From Streptantibioticus silvisoli (GTDB taxonomy: Bacteria > Actinomycetota > Actinomycetes > Streptomycetales > Streptomycetaceae): a stretch of 64,000 nucleotides of DNA. A model generated the notes under the pieces. The model made no database searches, was not told the DNA's origin, and saw nothing but the letters and a program-made list of their open reading frames with translations. The DNA is taken from assembly GCF_027947535.2 (NCBI RefSeq), contig NZ_JAAGKO020000001.1:62001-126000 (forward strand), given 5' to 3'. The translations under genes were made by a program, and so were the position numbers. This document shows positions 9,575 through 17,864 of this stretch, piece after piece (position 1 is the stretch's first letter; every line of letters begins with the position of its first letter).

Positions 9575-10015
9575 GTGGCTGAAGGCGATCCGCTCTCCAC
9601 ACACATCTTCGGCGTGCAACTCGGCGGCTACAACGTCGAGTCGGTCAAGGAGGTCAGCAACCTCACCGTCGACCAGGACGTCGTCGAGTACAAACAGGTC
9701 ACCCAGCAGGGCAAGTTGATCGTCCGCAAGCAGCCCGGCTCCCGGCTGCCCGGCGAGGTGACGATCACCCGCGGCCTCGACAAGAGCAGCGCGTTCACCA
9801 GCTGGATCAAGGAGACCATCAACAACGGCGCGGTCAACACCGCCCGGCAGAACCTCACGATCGAGATCAAGGACACCACCGGCGCCACCCTGCGGCGCAT
9901 CCAGTTGTCCAACGCCTGGGCCAGCAAGTGGGAGGGCCCGTCACTGTCCGCGGGCGAGTCGGCCGCGGCGACCGAGACGGTGACCATCACGTTCGAGGAG
10001 ATCACCGTCGAATGA
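9575..10015 (+). CDS. cis1: eCIS inner tube protein
   Basis: A 146-aa phage tail-tube protein (gp19/Hcp-like, PF06841 type) that stacks as hexameric rings inside the sheath. Typical features are an early FGVQLGGYNVESVKEVSNL segment, the central VTITRGLDKSSAFTSWI and the C-terminal ETVTITFEEITVE strand. GTG start shortly after the sheath stop, with GGAAGG upstream. The stop overlaps the ATG of the next gene (ATGA), giving translational coupling. Confidence 0.95.
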   Translation: MAEGDPLSTHIFGVQLGGYNVESVKEVSNLTVDQDVVEYKQVTQQGKLIVRKQPGSRLPGEVTITRGLDKSSAFTSWIKETINNGAVNTARQNLTIEIKDTTGATLRRIQLSNAWASKWEGPSLSAGESAAATETVTITFEEITVE

Positions 10016-10488
10016 GGCGACGCATCGGTCTGGACGAACTCATCGAGAAGGCCCCGGCGCCGCAGCAGGCGACCGCGCCCGCCCGGCAGCCGGGCCCCCG
10101 GGAGGACCGGCGTCACCTGCTGCGCACCGAGTTCGAGTTCGAACTGCCCCGCGGCTACCTCGACGACGACGGCGTGCTGCACCGGCACGGCGCCATGCGG
10201 CTGGCCACCGCGCGCGACGAGCTCATGCCGCAGATCGACCTGCGGGTCAAGGAGAACCCCGCCTACCTGAGCGTCGTGCTGCTCAGTCACGTCATCACCC
10301 GGCTCGGCGACATCACCGACGTCCACACCGGCGTGGTGGAACGGATGTACGCCACCGACGTGGCGTTCCTCCAGGACTTCTACCAGCGTGTCAACAGCGA
10401 GGGCCACACCCGTGCCGCGGTCACCTGCCCGCAGTGCGACGGCTCCTTCGAGATCGACCTCGCGGGCGGCCGCCTGGGGGAATCGTGA
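10012..10488 (+). CDS. eCIS accessory protein with C-terminal CxxC
   Basis: A 158-aa protein conserved in position between the tube gene and the DUF6760 gene of actinobacterial injection loci. The middle (LRTEFEFELPRGYLDDDG to MPQIDLRVKENPAYLSVVLL) resembles phage tail assembly chaperone-type proteins such as the T4-like gp41 group. The end carries CPQC followed by an FEIDL strand, possibly half of a zinc site. It overlaps both neighbours by 4 bases. The chaperone role is an inference; no enzyme motif is present. Confidence 0.75.
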   Translation: MRRRIGLDELIEKAPAPQQATAPARQPGPREDRRHLLRTEFEFELPRGYLDDDGVLHRHGAMRLATARDELMPQIDLRVKENPAYLSVVLLSHVITRLGDITDVHTGVVERMYATDVAFLQDFYQRVNSEGHTRAAVTCPQCDGSFEIDLAGGRLGES

Positions 10489-10643
10489 CGTACGCGCCCG
10501 GCCGGCTGCACGAGGAGGTCGCGTACGTCGCCTATCACTTCCACTGGCGTCGGGACGACATCCTCGACCTGCCGCACGCCGAACGCCGCACCTGGGTGCG
10601 GGAGATCGCCAGGATCAACACCCGCGTCAACGAGGGCGGGTGA
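10485..10643 (+). CDS. Small DUF6760 protein of eCIS locus
   Basis: A 52-aa protein of the DUF6760 type, found in tail-like and eCIS loci of actinobacteria. Its core HEEVAYVAYHFHWRRDDIL and HAERRTWVREIARIN is aromatic and charged, probably a small helical hairpin. Start is a GTG overlapping the preceding stop (GTGA); its own stop overlaps the next GTG. It resembles the short chaperone products of phage tail operons; function unproven. Confidence 0.8.
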   Translation: MTYAPGRLHEEVAYVAYHFHWRRDDILDLPHAERRTWVREIARINTRVNEGG

Positions 10644-13600
10644 CACGCGTGGCCAAACGGACACGTCTCGGGCGCCGGCCCGGCCCGCCGGGCACCGCAG
10701 CGGACCGCGTGCCGGACGACGGCCGGGCGGACGGGCCCGGCACCGCGTGGGACGGCGGCTGGCGGGCGGTCGCCGCGCCGGAGACCACCATCGTACGGTC
10801 GGCGGTCGGCGTCAGCGACGGGTTGCGGTTCAGGTCGCGGCTGGCCGGCTGGCAGAACCCGTCCCTGCTCGGCACCCTGGGCCACGCCGTGCTGCCCTCG
10901 GCCCCCGCCGGGCTGCTCCGCGCGGTCGCTGGCCCGCCGGCACCGACATCGGCACTGCCGTTGCCCGTGCCGCCTTCGCCGGTGGACGACCGGTCCGACC
11001 TGCCGGTCCCCACCCTGCACCGGACGGAACCGGACGGGCCCGCCAACCCCGTCGCCCCGGTGACATCCTCCGTACGGGCCGTCAGGCCCAGGCCGCTGAC
11101 CTCACCGCTGACCGTGGCCCGGCGCGTGGACCCTACGCCGGTCCGCAGGGTCACGGTGATCGCGCCGAGGGGTGCGGGGGCTTCGCTCGGGGGTTCCGCG
11201 CTTGGGGGGCCTTCGGCCGGTCCGGGGTCCGCGGGGGGTGCGGGGTCCGCGGGTGCGGCGTTTACGGCGGGCGTGGCGTCCGCGGGTGCGGCGTCTGCGG
11301 CGGGTGCGAGGTCTGCGGCGGGCGTGGTGTCTGCGGGGGCAGCGTCTGCGGCGGGCGCGGCGTCTGCGGCGGGGACCGGGGCGGATGCCGGGGCTGCCGG
11401 CGCCGGGACGACGCGTCGTGCGCAGCCGCCGGCGGGCTCCGGTGCGGCGACGCCGACCGCCGGCTCCCGCACCGGGCATACCCCGGCCGGTGCCGGCGGC
11501 GCGACGCCCTTGCCGCCGCGCCCCGTGCTCGGCGCGCCGCTGACCACGCTGCCCGCGAGCGCGACACCGGTGCGGACCGCCGCCGACCCCTCGGGCACCG
11601 CACCGGGACAGGCGGCGCCCGTCGTCCAGCGCCGGTCCCACGGAACGCCGCCGCCCGTCCACCCCGTACCGCATCCTGGCGTCCGCGCACCGGCCCGGGG
11701 CACGGCGGGAGTTGCCCCGCGCGGCGACTCCACCGCCGCACGGACGACCGGGTCACGGCCCGTCGACCAGCCGTCGGCACGCACGCGCGGCGGCCTGGGT
11801 CTGCCGCTGCCCGCCCTGCCCCCGACCGCCGCGGCCCCCGGTCGCACCGCACCCCGGATCGGCCCGCTCCGCACGCAGCCCGCGCCGGCCTCCGCGCCGT
11901 CGCGGCAGGCAGATCCGTCAGCGGGTGAGCGGACGCCGACACTGCCGGGCCCGACGTCCGCCACGTCGGCGGCAGTTCGCGGGCCGTCCACCGCACCGGC
12001 CGACTCCGGACCGCCGTCCACCGCACCGTCAACTCCCGGGACGGCATCCGCTTCACCGTCAACTCCCGGACCAGCATCCGCCGCACTGCCGACTGCGGCG
12101 CCAACGTCCGCCACGGGTACGGGAATTGCGGCCGGACCGGTCACCGTTCAGCGGGTGGTGCCTTCACCGGGGCCGTCGTCCGCCGCGCCGACGGTTCCCG
12201 GGGCGGGGTCCCCCACACCGTCAGCGCCTGGGCCGACGTCCACCACCGGAACGGCAACAGCGCCCGCACCGGCCCCCGTTCAACGGGCAGCGCGTCCGCA
12301 CGACCCGGCGGCGCCGCCAGCGGTGGGCGACGCTCCGGAACTGGTGCCGCTCTCCGGGTCGGCAGCCCGGCGGATTTCTCCGGTAACCACCTCGGACTCC
12401 GCCACGCAGCCGCCACCGCTCCCCACGCGGCCCCGGACCCCGGCCCCGATCACCTCCGGCCCGAACCCCGCCTCCGCGACGGCGCCTCCCCCGCAGCCCG
12501 CCACCGGTTCCACCGGCACGCCCACCTCGGTACCGGCTCCGGGAAACGGCGGCACCGTCTCCCTCCAGCGGCTCCCCGCCGGCGTAATGGAGGGCGGTGC
12601 CCCGGTCCTGCGGCGTTCCGCAACGTCGACCGGAGGCGCCGCCACCACACCGCCGGCCCTGCCCGAGCCACGGAAGGGTCCCGCACGGCCGCCCGCATCC
12701 GCAGCCGTGTCCGCCCTCGGCCCCGCACCCCGATCCGCCAGGCCGGAGCCCGACAGCCGTTCCGCCGGAGCCAGCGGCGTCGCGGCGGTGCCGGACGACG
12801 GCCCGCGCCCTGCCTCGGCCGACCGTCACTCGCCGCCCACCGGTCCGGTGCGCCGCACCCGGGCCCTGCTGGCCGCCCGGCCGCTGACGGCGCTGCCCGC
12901 CCCGAGCGGCGCGTTCGCCGCCCCCGCGACGACCGGCGACCGCGCTCCTGCCGTACCGGTCGCGCGGACCAGGTGGCTGCGCGACCGCGTCCCCCCAGCG
13001 GTCGGTCCCGCCTCCGGTGAATCCGCGAAGCCCCTGGCCACACCCCGGACCGCGCCGGGCAACGCCGCAAGCGCCGTGCCGGACGGCAGGGGGCCGGTCG
13101 TGCAGCGCGCCGGGGCCGCGGGCCATCCGCAGGGCGCGCAGCCTCCGTCCCCCGGCCGGCGGCGGCGCCTCCCACGCCCGCCCGACGGCGCGTTCGTACC
13201 ACCGGGTGCCACAGCCGTACCCGGCGACCCGCACGGCGTCGCGGCCGGTCCGCGTTCCCCGACGGCGCCGCCCGCAACGTCCCCCGCCGTCGCCCGACCG
13301 CATCCATCCGCCACCTCACCCGCCATCGTCCGACCGCATCCGCCCGCGACCTCCCCCGTAGCCGTGAAGCCGCACCCGCCCGGGACGCCGGCCGCCGCGC
13401 TCTCCCCGCGACCGGTGACCGCTCCCGTGCGGCGTACCGCGACCGGCCCGCCCGCCGGCGCGGGAAGGGCGGCGTCGGCCGCCGGCGCGGCGGCTGACGC
13501 GGTGCCGCTGCCTGTGGTGCCGTCAGCCGGTGCGGCCCGGAGCGGGTCGGCACCGGGCCGGGCCGCACCGCCCGCCCCGCGAAACGCCCAGCCCGCTCCG

Positions 13601-13903
13601 CTCCCGCGAACCACCCGGCCCACCCCGCCCCCGCGGACCGCCGCGCCGCCGGCGCAGGCGGTGCAGCGGGCGGCCGCCGCCGCGGGAGTCACCGGCGTGC
13701 CGCTGACGGCCGTGCCCGCGCCCCGGCCCGCCGGATCACCCCAACGGGGTCCGGCCACCGCGGGCGGGGAGGCCGGAGCGGTGGCCGGCCTCGACATCGA
13801 CGACCTGGCCAGGAGGCTGATCGAGCCGGTGAGCAGGCTACTGCGAACGGACCTGCGCCGGGGCAGGGAACGCGCCGGACGCCCGCACGACGGACGCCGC
13901 TGA
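10640..13903 (+). CDS. Giant disordered Ala/Pro-rich eCIS-locus protein
   Basis: A 1087-aa protein, GTG start coupled to the DUF6760 stop (a second GTG lies at 10649). The ends look ordered: residues about 30-90 contain WRAVAAPETTIVRSAVGVSD and WQNPSLLGTLGHAVLP, and the last 45 contain DIDDLARRLIEPVSRLLRTD, a helix-like tail. Everything between is Ala/Pro/Ser/Thr/Gly low complexity, interrupted every 60-150 residues by a short VQR motif (VVQRRS, VTVQRVV, PVQRAA, VSLQRL, VVQRAG, AVQRAA). No signal peptide. It may be a length-determining, scaffold or adaptor protein, filling the place of the otherwise missing tape measure (Pvc14); this is inference. It could also be an effector carrier. Confidence 0.7.
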   Translation: MTRVAKRTRLGRRPGPPGTAADRVPDDGRADGPGTAWDGGWRAVAAPETTIVRSAVGVSDGLRFRSRLAGWQNPSLLGTLGHAVLPSAPAGLLRAVAGPPAPTSALPLPVPPSPVDDRSDLPVPTLHRTEPDGPANPVAPVTSSVRAVRPRPLTSPLTVARRVDPTPVRRVTVIAPRGAGASLGGSALGGPSAGPGSAGGAGSAGAAFTAGVASAGAASAAGARSAAGVVSAGAASAAGAASAAGTGADAGAAGAGTTRRAQPPAGSGAATPTAGSRTGHTPAGAGGATPLPPRPVLGAPLTTLPASATPVRTAADPSGTAPGQAAPVVQRRSHGTPPPVHPVPHPGVRAPARGTAGVAPRGDSTAARTTGSRPVDQPSARTRGGLGLPLPALPPTAAAPGRTAPRIGPLRTQPAPASAPSRQADPSAGERTPTLPGPTSATSAAVRGPSTAPADSGPPSTAPSTPGTASASPSTPGPASAALPTAAPTSATGTGIAAGPVTVQRVVPSPGPSSAAPTVPGAGSPTPSAPGPTSTTGTATAPAPAPVQRAARPHDPAAPPAVGDAPELVPLSGSAARRISPVTTSDSATQPPPLPTRPRTPAPITSGPNPASATAPPPQPATGSTGTPTSVPAPGNGGTVSLQRLPAGVMEGGAPVLRRSATSTGGAATTPPALPEPRKGPARPPASAAVSALGPAPRSARPEPDSRSAGASGVAAVPDDGPRPASADRHSPPTGPVRRTRALLAARPLTALPAPSGAFAAPATTGDRAPAVPVARTRWLRDRVPPAVGPASGESAKPLATPRTAPGNAASAVPDGRGPVVQRAGAAGHPQGAQPPSPGRRRRLPRPPDGAFVPPGATAVPGDPHGVAAGPRSPTAPPATSPAVARPHPSATSPAIVRPHPPATSPVAVKPHPPGTPAAALSPRPVTAPVRRTATGPPAGAGRAASAAGAAADAVPLPVVPSAGAARSGSAPGRAAPPAPRNAQPAPLPRTTRPTPPPRTAAPPAQAVQRAAAAAGVTGVPLTAVPAPRPAGSPQRGPATAGGEAGAVAGLDIDDLARRLIEPVSRLLRTDLRRGRERAGRPHDGRR
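11170..11410 (+). repeat. Low-complexity Gly/Ala/Ser coding repeat
   Basis: Within the disordered protein gene, a stretch built from reiterated gcggcgtctgcggcgggt-like words encodes a run of AGSAGAAFTAG / ASAAGARSAAG units. The coding strand is G-rich here and has third-position G where flanking codons prefer C, so base composition and codon use both shift abruptly. It looks like a repeat expansion by slippage. Confidence 0.7.
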
Positions 13904-14030
13904 CCGGCGCGCGCGAGGCGGCGACCGCACCCGGGGCCAGGACCAGGAACAGGAACACGGCCACGGCCACGGCCACGAACGGAAACAGGGACAGGAACAC
14001 GACCGGCGGCAGGGAAAGGAGACGATCGGC

Positions 14031-14459
14031 ATGAGTTCTGACGGCATCTTCGCTACCAGCGTGTTCTTCACGCTCACCATCGGCGGCAACGATCTGGGGG
14101 AGTTCACCACCTGCTCGGGCCTCGGGGCCCAGGTCGAGGTGGAGAGTTACGCCGAGGGCGGCAACAACGGCTTCTCCTGGCAGCTGCCAGGACGCATCAC
14201 CTGGTCCCACATCACGCTGACCAGGGCGGTGACCGCGGACACCGCCAAGATCGCCCGGTGGCTGGACGAGATCGTGCACCGGGTGGAGCCGAAGGACGGT
14301 GAGATCGCCGCGTTGCGGCCCGACCTGAGCCGCATCGTCAGCTGGCAGGTGCTCGGCATCGTGCCCGTCAGGTGGCAGGGACCGTCCTTCGATCCGGCCG
14401 GCTCCCAGGCGGCCGTGGAGACGCTGGAGATCGCCCACGCCGGTCTGCGCCCGTCCTGA
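14031..14459 (+). CDS. eCIS second inner-tube/tube-initiator protein
   Basis: A 142-aa phage tail-tube-like protein (gp19 family). The N-terminal ATSVFFTLTIGGNDLGEF and CSGLGAQVEVESYAEGG, and the central LPGRITWSHITLTRAVT, match the family; it is clearly divergent from the tube protein at 9575. Injection systems commonly encode a second tube paralogue that sits at the tube-baseplate junction (Pvc1/Pvc5 pair), which fits its place just before the LysM hub gene. ATG start with GGGAAAGGAG upstream. Confidence 0.9.
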   Translation: MSSDGIFATSVFFTLTIGGNDLGEFTTCSGLGAQVEVESYAEGGNNGFSWQLPGRITWSHITLTRAVTADTAKIARWLDEIVHRVEPKDGEIAALRPDLSRIVSWQVLGIVPVRWQGPSFDPAGSQAAVETLEIAHAGLRPS

Positions 14460-14468
14460 CCTGCGACC

Positions 14469-14488
14469 GGGCCCGCCGCGGCGGGCCC
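14469..14488 (+). terminator. Perfect 20-bp hairpin after tube gene
   Basis: A perfect inverted repeat GGGCCCGCCG/CGGCGGGCCC starts 9 bases after the second tube gene and is followed by ttcgg rather than a T run. In high-GC actinomycetes such hairpins act as terminators or attenuators. Here it would allow excess tube protein over the hub and spike downstream. Confidence 0.55.
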
Positions 14489-14525
14489 TTCGGACCACCC
14501 ACTCCGGACGGAAAGGAGTAACCCG

Positions 14526-15248
14526 TTGTCGTCAGCGGTTCCCGCGAACCACGCCCGTGCCCAACTGACCATCATGGAACCCCCGGCGGAGGTCGGCGCC
14601 CGGCCCGGCGGGACCATCGCCCGGCTGTCCCTCCAGTTCAACCCCGGCACGCTCACGTTGCGCAAGAGCACCGAGTACCGGCGCAGCCCGTCGCGGATGG
14701 CCGGCGAGTCCGCGCTGCCGGAGTTCGTCGGCAGCGGCCCCCGGTCGCTCTCCCTGGAGGTGTTCCTCGACGCCACGGCCACCCACGACGACTCCGTGCA
14801 GAAGGCCGTCGAGCAGCTGATGGACTGCTGCGTGCCGACGCCGGCCAGCCTGGCCAGGAAGACCCCGGCCAGCCCCTGGATGCGGCTGGACTGGGGGGTG
14901 TCGACGACCACGTCGTTCGACGGGGTGCTGTCCGACCTGTCCGTGTCGTACTCCCTGTTCGACGTGGACGGCAAACCGCTGCGCGCGACCTGTGCGATAG
15001 GGATCGAGGAGGCGAGTGTCGACCCGCCCGGCCAGAACCCGACGTCCGGCTCGGTGGACGCCCGCAGCAGCCACCGGGTGGTCGCCGGCGACAACCTGCC
15101 GCTGCTGGCCTGGCAGGAGTACGGCGACCCCACGGCCTGGCGGGCGATCGCCGAGGCCAATGGGATCGACGACCCCATGGTCCTGCCGCCCGGCACCGAG
15201 CTGATCGTGCCCGCCCCCGAGCAGTCGACGCGAGGGGGACAGCGGTGA
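14526..15248 (+). CDS. cis7: eCIS baseplate hub protein with LysM (Pvc7-like)
   Basis: A 240-aa hub protein. Residues about 15-160 match the tail-hub/Pvc7 N-domain (LSLQFNPGTLTLRKSTEYRR; SLEVFLDATATHDDSVQKAV). Residues about 180-235 are a LysM fold (HRVVAGDNLPLLAWQEYGD, ending GTELIVPAP), which in particles of this kind joins the tube to the spike. The TTG start is chosen because GGAG lies seven bases upstream; the next ATG at 14574 lacks a binding site. The stop overlaps the spike gene start. Confidence 0.9.
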   Translation: MSSAVPANHARAQLTIMEPPAEVGARPGGTIARLSLQFNPGTLTLRKSTEYRRSPSRMAGESALPEFVGSGPRSLSLEVFLDATATHDDSVQKAVEQLMDCCVPTPASLARKTPASPWMRLDWGVSTTTSFDGVLSDLSVSYSLFDVDGKPLRATCAIGIEEASVDPPGQNPTSGSVDARSSHRVVAGDNLPLLAWQEYGDPTAWRAIAEANGIDDPMVLPPGTELIVPAPEQSTRGGQR

Positions 15249-17068
15249 CCACGCCGGAAGCACGGGGAGGGCGGGCCTTCGCAGCCGACCCGGTCGTCGA
15301 GGCGCCGGGACCGCTGCCGACCGCGTGGGCGAACCAACTCGTGGGCTGCGACGTCGATTCGAGCGTCGGGCTGCCCGACACCGCCGTGCTCACCTACCGC
15401 GATCCGTACCACGGGATGCTGGCGGCCACCGGCATCACCATCGGCACCCGCCTGACGGTCTCCGTGGTCACCGTCCAGGGCAACACCCGCGTCCAGCTGT
15501 TCACCGGCGAGGTGACCGCGCTGGAGCTGGACATGGACGGCACCGGGTCGTTCACCGTCGTACGGGCGTCGGCCCGCACCCACCGGCTGACGCGCGGGCG
15601 CAAGGTCGCCGCGTTCCGCAACATGACCACCGGCGACATCGTCCGCAAGGTCGCGGCGGGCGCCGGGCTGGCGTGCGGCCGCGTCGACTCCTTCCCCGTC
15701 GTCCACCAGCAGCTGTCCCAGGCCAACGTCTCGGACTGGGAGTTCCTCCAGTACCTGGCGCGCGAGTGCGGGGCCCAGCTGCGGTGCGACGACGAGGGCC
15801 TGCTGGAGTTCACCGCCCCGCAGCCGGCCTCCTCCGCCCCCGACCCCGCGACACCGGCGCCGCAGAACCCGCTGGTGCTGGAGTACGGCCGCAACCTGCT
15901 GGAGCTGCGCGGGGTGCTGACCGGCGCCGACGGCGCGGGCACCGTCGAGGCGCGGGGCTGGGACGTCGCCACCAAGCGGCCGCTGACCGCCAGCGCGCCG
16001 GCGGTGCGCAGCACCACCGCGCTGCCGGGGCTGGCCCCCTCGACCGCCGCCGCCGCGTTCGGTGCCGCCGCCCGGCTGACCGTCACCGACTCCCCCTACC
16101 GCACGCAGGCCGAGACGACCGCCGTCGCCGGGGCGGTGGCCGCCGGGGTGGCCGCCGGGTTCGCCGAGCTGGAGGCGGTCGCCGAGGGCAACCCGCACCT
16201 GCGCGCCGGCGTCCCCGCCGCCCTGGGCAACGTGGGCCCGGCGTTCTCCGGCCGCTACACCGTCACCTCGGTGCGCCACGTCGTCGAACCGCACCGCGGC
16301 TACCGCACGACCGTCACCGTCAGCGCCTCCCCCGACAGGTCCCTGACCGGGCTGGTCACCGGAGCCAACGCGGCGGCCCGCGGCGCCCGGATGCCGGGGC
16401 TGGCCGTCGGCGTCGTCACCGACATCCGCGAGCCGGGCGGCGCCGACCGCGGCTGGGTGCGGCTGAGGTTCCCCTGGCTGGACGACGACTACGTCTCGGA
16501 CTGGGCGCGGACCGTCCAGTGGGGAGGCACGAAGGGCGGCGGGGTCTTCGGCCCCGAGGTCAACGACGAGGTGCTCGTCGGGTTCGAGCAGGGCAGCCTG
16601 GACAGCCCCTACGTGCTCGGCGGCCTCTACAACGGCGTCGACCACCCCTCGGCCCACGACGTCCGGCTGGTCGGCGACGGCGGTACGGCCAACCGCCGTT
16701 CGCTGGTGTGCCGTTCGGGTCACCGGCTGGAACTGCTGGAGGACTCCGGCCCCGGCCGCGCCGGGGTGCGGCTGGCCAGCGGCGACGGCCGGCTGGAGGT
16801 GCGGCTCGACCACGGTGGCGGGGCGATCTCGCTGACCGTCCTCGACGCGGCCGGCGGCCAGGTCGGCGCCGTCCAGCTCTCCCGGTCCGGCATCACCCTG
16901 GACGCGGGCACCGGCACGGTGCGCCTGAAGGGCACGAAGGTCGAACTCGACGCCGCGGTCGGCACGGTGAGCGTGAACGCAGGCACGGTGACCCTGGACG
17001 GCGGCGTGCTGAACCTGCGCGGGAAGACATCGGTCGGCCTGCAGGCGCCCGTGGTGCGTATCAACTGA
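15245..17068 (+). CDS. cis8: eCIS spike protein, VgrG-like (Pvc8)
   Basis: A 607-aa spike. The N-terminal about 370 residues resemble the phage GPD / VgrG gp27-like region (ending YTVTSVRHVVEPHRGYRTTVTVS). An OB-fold gp5-like domain follows at about 385-470 (GVVTDIREPGGADRGWVRLRFP; NDEVLVGFEQGSLDSPYVLG). A repetitive beta-helical needle closes it, with alternating segments such as GTVRLKGTKVELDAAVGTV and VNAGTVTLDG. No C-terminal toxin extension is present. GTG start overlapping the hub stop. Confidence 0.95.
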   Translation: MTTPEARGGRAFAADPVVEAPGPLPTAWANQLVGCDVDSSVGLPDTAVLTYRDPYHGMLAATGITIGTRLTVSVVTVQGNTRVQLFTGEVTALELDMDGTGSFTVVRASARTHRLTRGRKVAAFRNMTTGDIVRKVAAGAGLACGRVDSFPVVHQQLSQANVSDWEFLQYLARECGAQLRCDDEGLLEFTAPQPASSAPDPATPAPQNPLVLEYGRNLLELRGVLTGADGAGTVEARGWDVATKRPLTASAPAVRSTTALPGLAPSTAAAAFGAAARLTVTDSPYRTQAETTAVAGAVAAGVAAGFAELEAVAEGNPHLRAGVPAALGNVGPAFSGRYTVTSVRHVVEPHRGYRTTVTVSASPDRSLTGLVTGANAAARGARMPGLAVGVVTDIREPGGADRGWVRLRFPWLDDDYVSDWARTVQWGGTKGGGVFGPEVNDEVLVGFEQGSLDSPYVLGGLYNGVDHPSAHDVRLVGDGGTANRRSLVCRSGHRLELLEDSGPGRAGVRLASGDGRLEVRLDHGGGAISLTVLDAAGGQVGAVQLSRSGITLDAGTGTVRLKGTKVELDAAVGTVSVNAGTVTLDGGVLNLRGKTSVGLQAPVVRIN

Positions 17069-17130
17069 CCGGCGACCCACCGCCCCGGCCACCGCCGGCG
17101 GCGCCGACGACCCCGGAACGGAGACGAGTG

Positions 17131-17442
17131 ATGCCCCCGGCAGCCAGGACGGGCGACCCCACCGACCACGGCGGCGTGATCACGCTGCCGCCGCCGGGAT
17201 TCCCCGCCGTCGAGACGGTCCTCATCGGCGGCAGGCCGGCGGCCGTCGTCGGCAGCCTGCACGTCTGTCCCGTCCACGAGCTGGAACTCGGCCCGCTCGA
17301 CGTCGTACTGCCCGCGCTGTCCGCGGCGACCGGCGTGGTGCTGATCGGCGGTGTGCCGGCCGCCCGGATGGGTGACCAGACCGCCTGCGGTGCCGAGATC
17401 CTGGCCGGCGCGATGAACGTCCTGATCGGAGGAGTCCTGTGA
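17131..17442 (+). CDS. cis10: eCIS PAAR tip protein
   Basis: A 103-aa PAAR-repeat protein that forms the sharpened tip of the spike. It begins MPPAARTGDPTDHGG, the typical PAAR opening, and contains repeated VLIGG(R/V)PAA motifs (residues about 30-40 and 72-80) with His/Cys residues (HVCPVH, TACGAE) that could bind the tip metal. No toxin domain is fused. The stop overlaps the gp25 gene start (GTG at 17439). Confidence 0.93.
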   Translation: MPPAARTGDPTDHGGVITLPPPGFPAVETVLIGGRPAAVVGSLHVCPVHELELGPLDVVLPALSAATGVVLIGGVPAARMGDQTACGAEILAGAMNVLIGGVL

Positions 17443-17864
17443 GCAGCGGTTTCATCGGCCGGGGCTGGGCGTTCCCGCTCAGGGTGAGCGCCACCGGCGG
17501 CATGGGCATGGTCGACAAGGACCGGGAGATCGCGGAGGCCATCCGGCTCGTCCTGGGCACGGCTCCCGGCGAGCGGCCGATGCGGCCGGAGTTCGGCTGC
17601 GGCATCCACGACTACGTCTTCGCACCGGGCGACGTCGCCACCGCCGGCCGCATGGCCCGCGAGGTGCGTATCGCGCTGGAGCGGTGGGAGCCGCGCATCG
17701 ACGTCGACGACGTGGCCGTCGCCTTCGACAGCGTCGACGACGGCACGCTCTACATCGACGTGCACTACACCGTGCGGTCCACCGACGACCGCCGCAACCT
17801 GGTCTTCCCCTTCTACACCATCCCCTCCGCCGGGGAGACCACCGCCGACGGAGGATCCCGCTGA
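17439..17864 (+). CDS. cis9: eCIS baseplate protein, gp25/GPW family
   Basis: A 141-aa lysozyme-fold baseplate wedge protein (T4 gp25, phage P2 W). The family core is present: IAEAIRLVLGTAPGERPMRPEFGCGIHDYVF, then REVRIALERWEPRIDVDDV. In phages and type VI systems this subunit nucleates sheath assembly on the baseplate. Coupled to the PAAR gene by a 4-base overlap and to the next gene by TGATG. Confidence 0.95.
   Translation: MSSGFIGRGWAFPLRVSATGGMGMVDKDREIAEAIRLVLGTAPGERPMRPEFGCGIHDYVFAPGDVATAGRMAREVRIALERWEPRIDVDDVAVAFDSVDDGTLYIDVHYTVRSTDDRRNLVFPFYTIPSAGETTADGGSR

Noticed and set aside
14526-14573. Later ATG at 14574 as the LysM hub start
   Set aside because: The TTG at 14526 has a well-spaced GGAG and keeps the N-terminus at normal family length.
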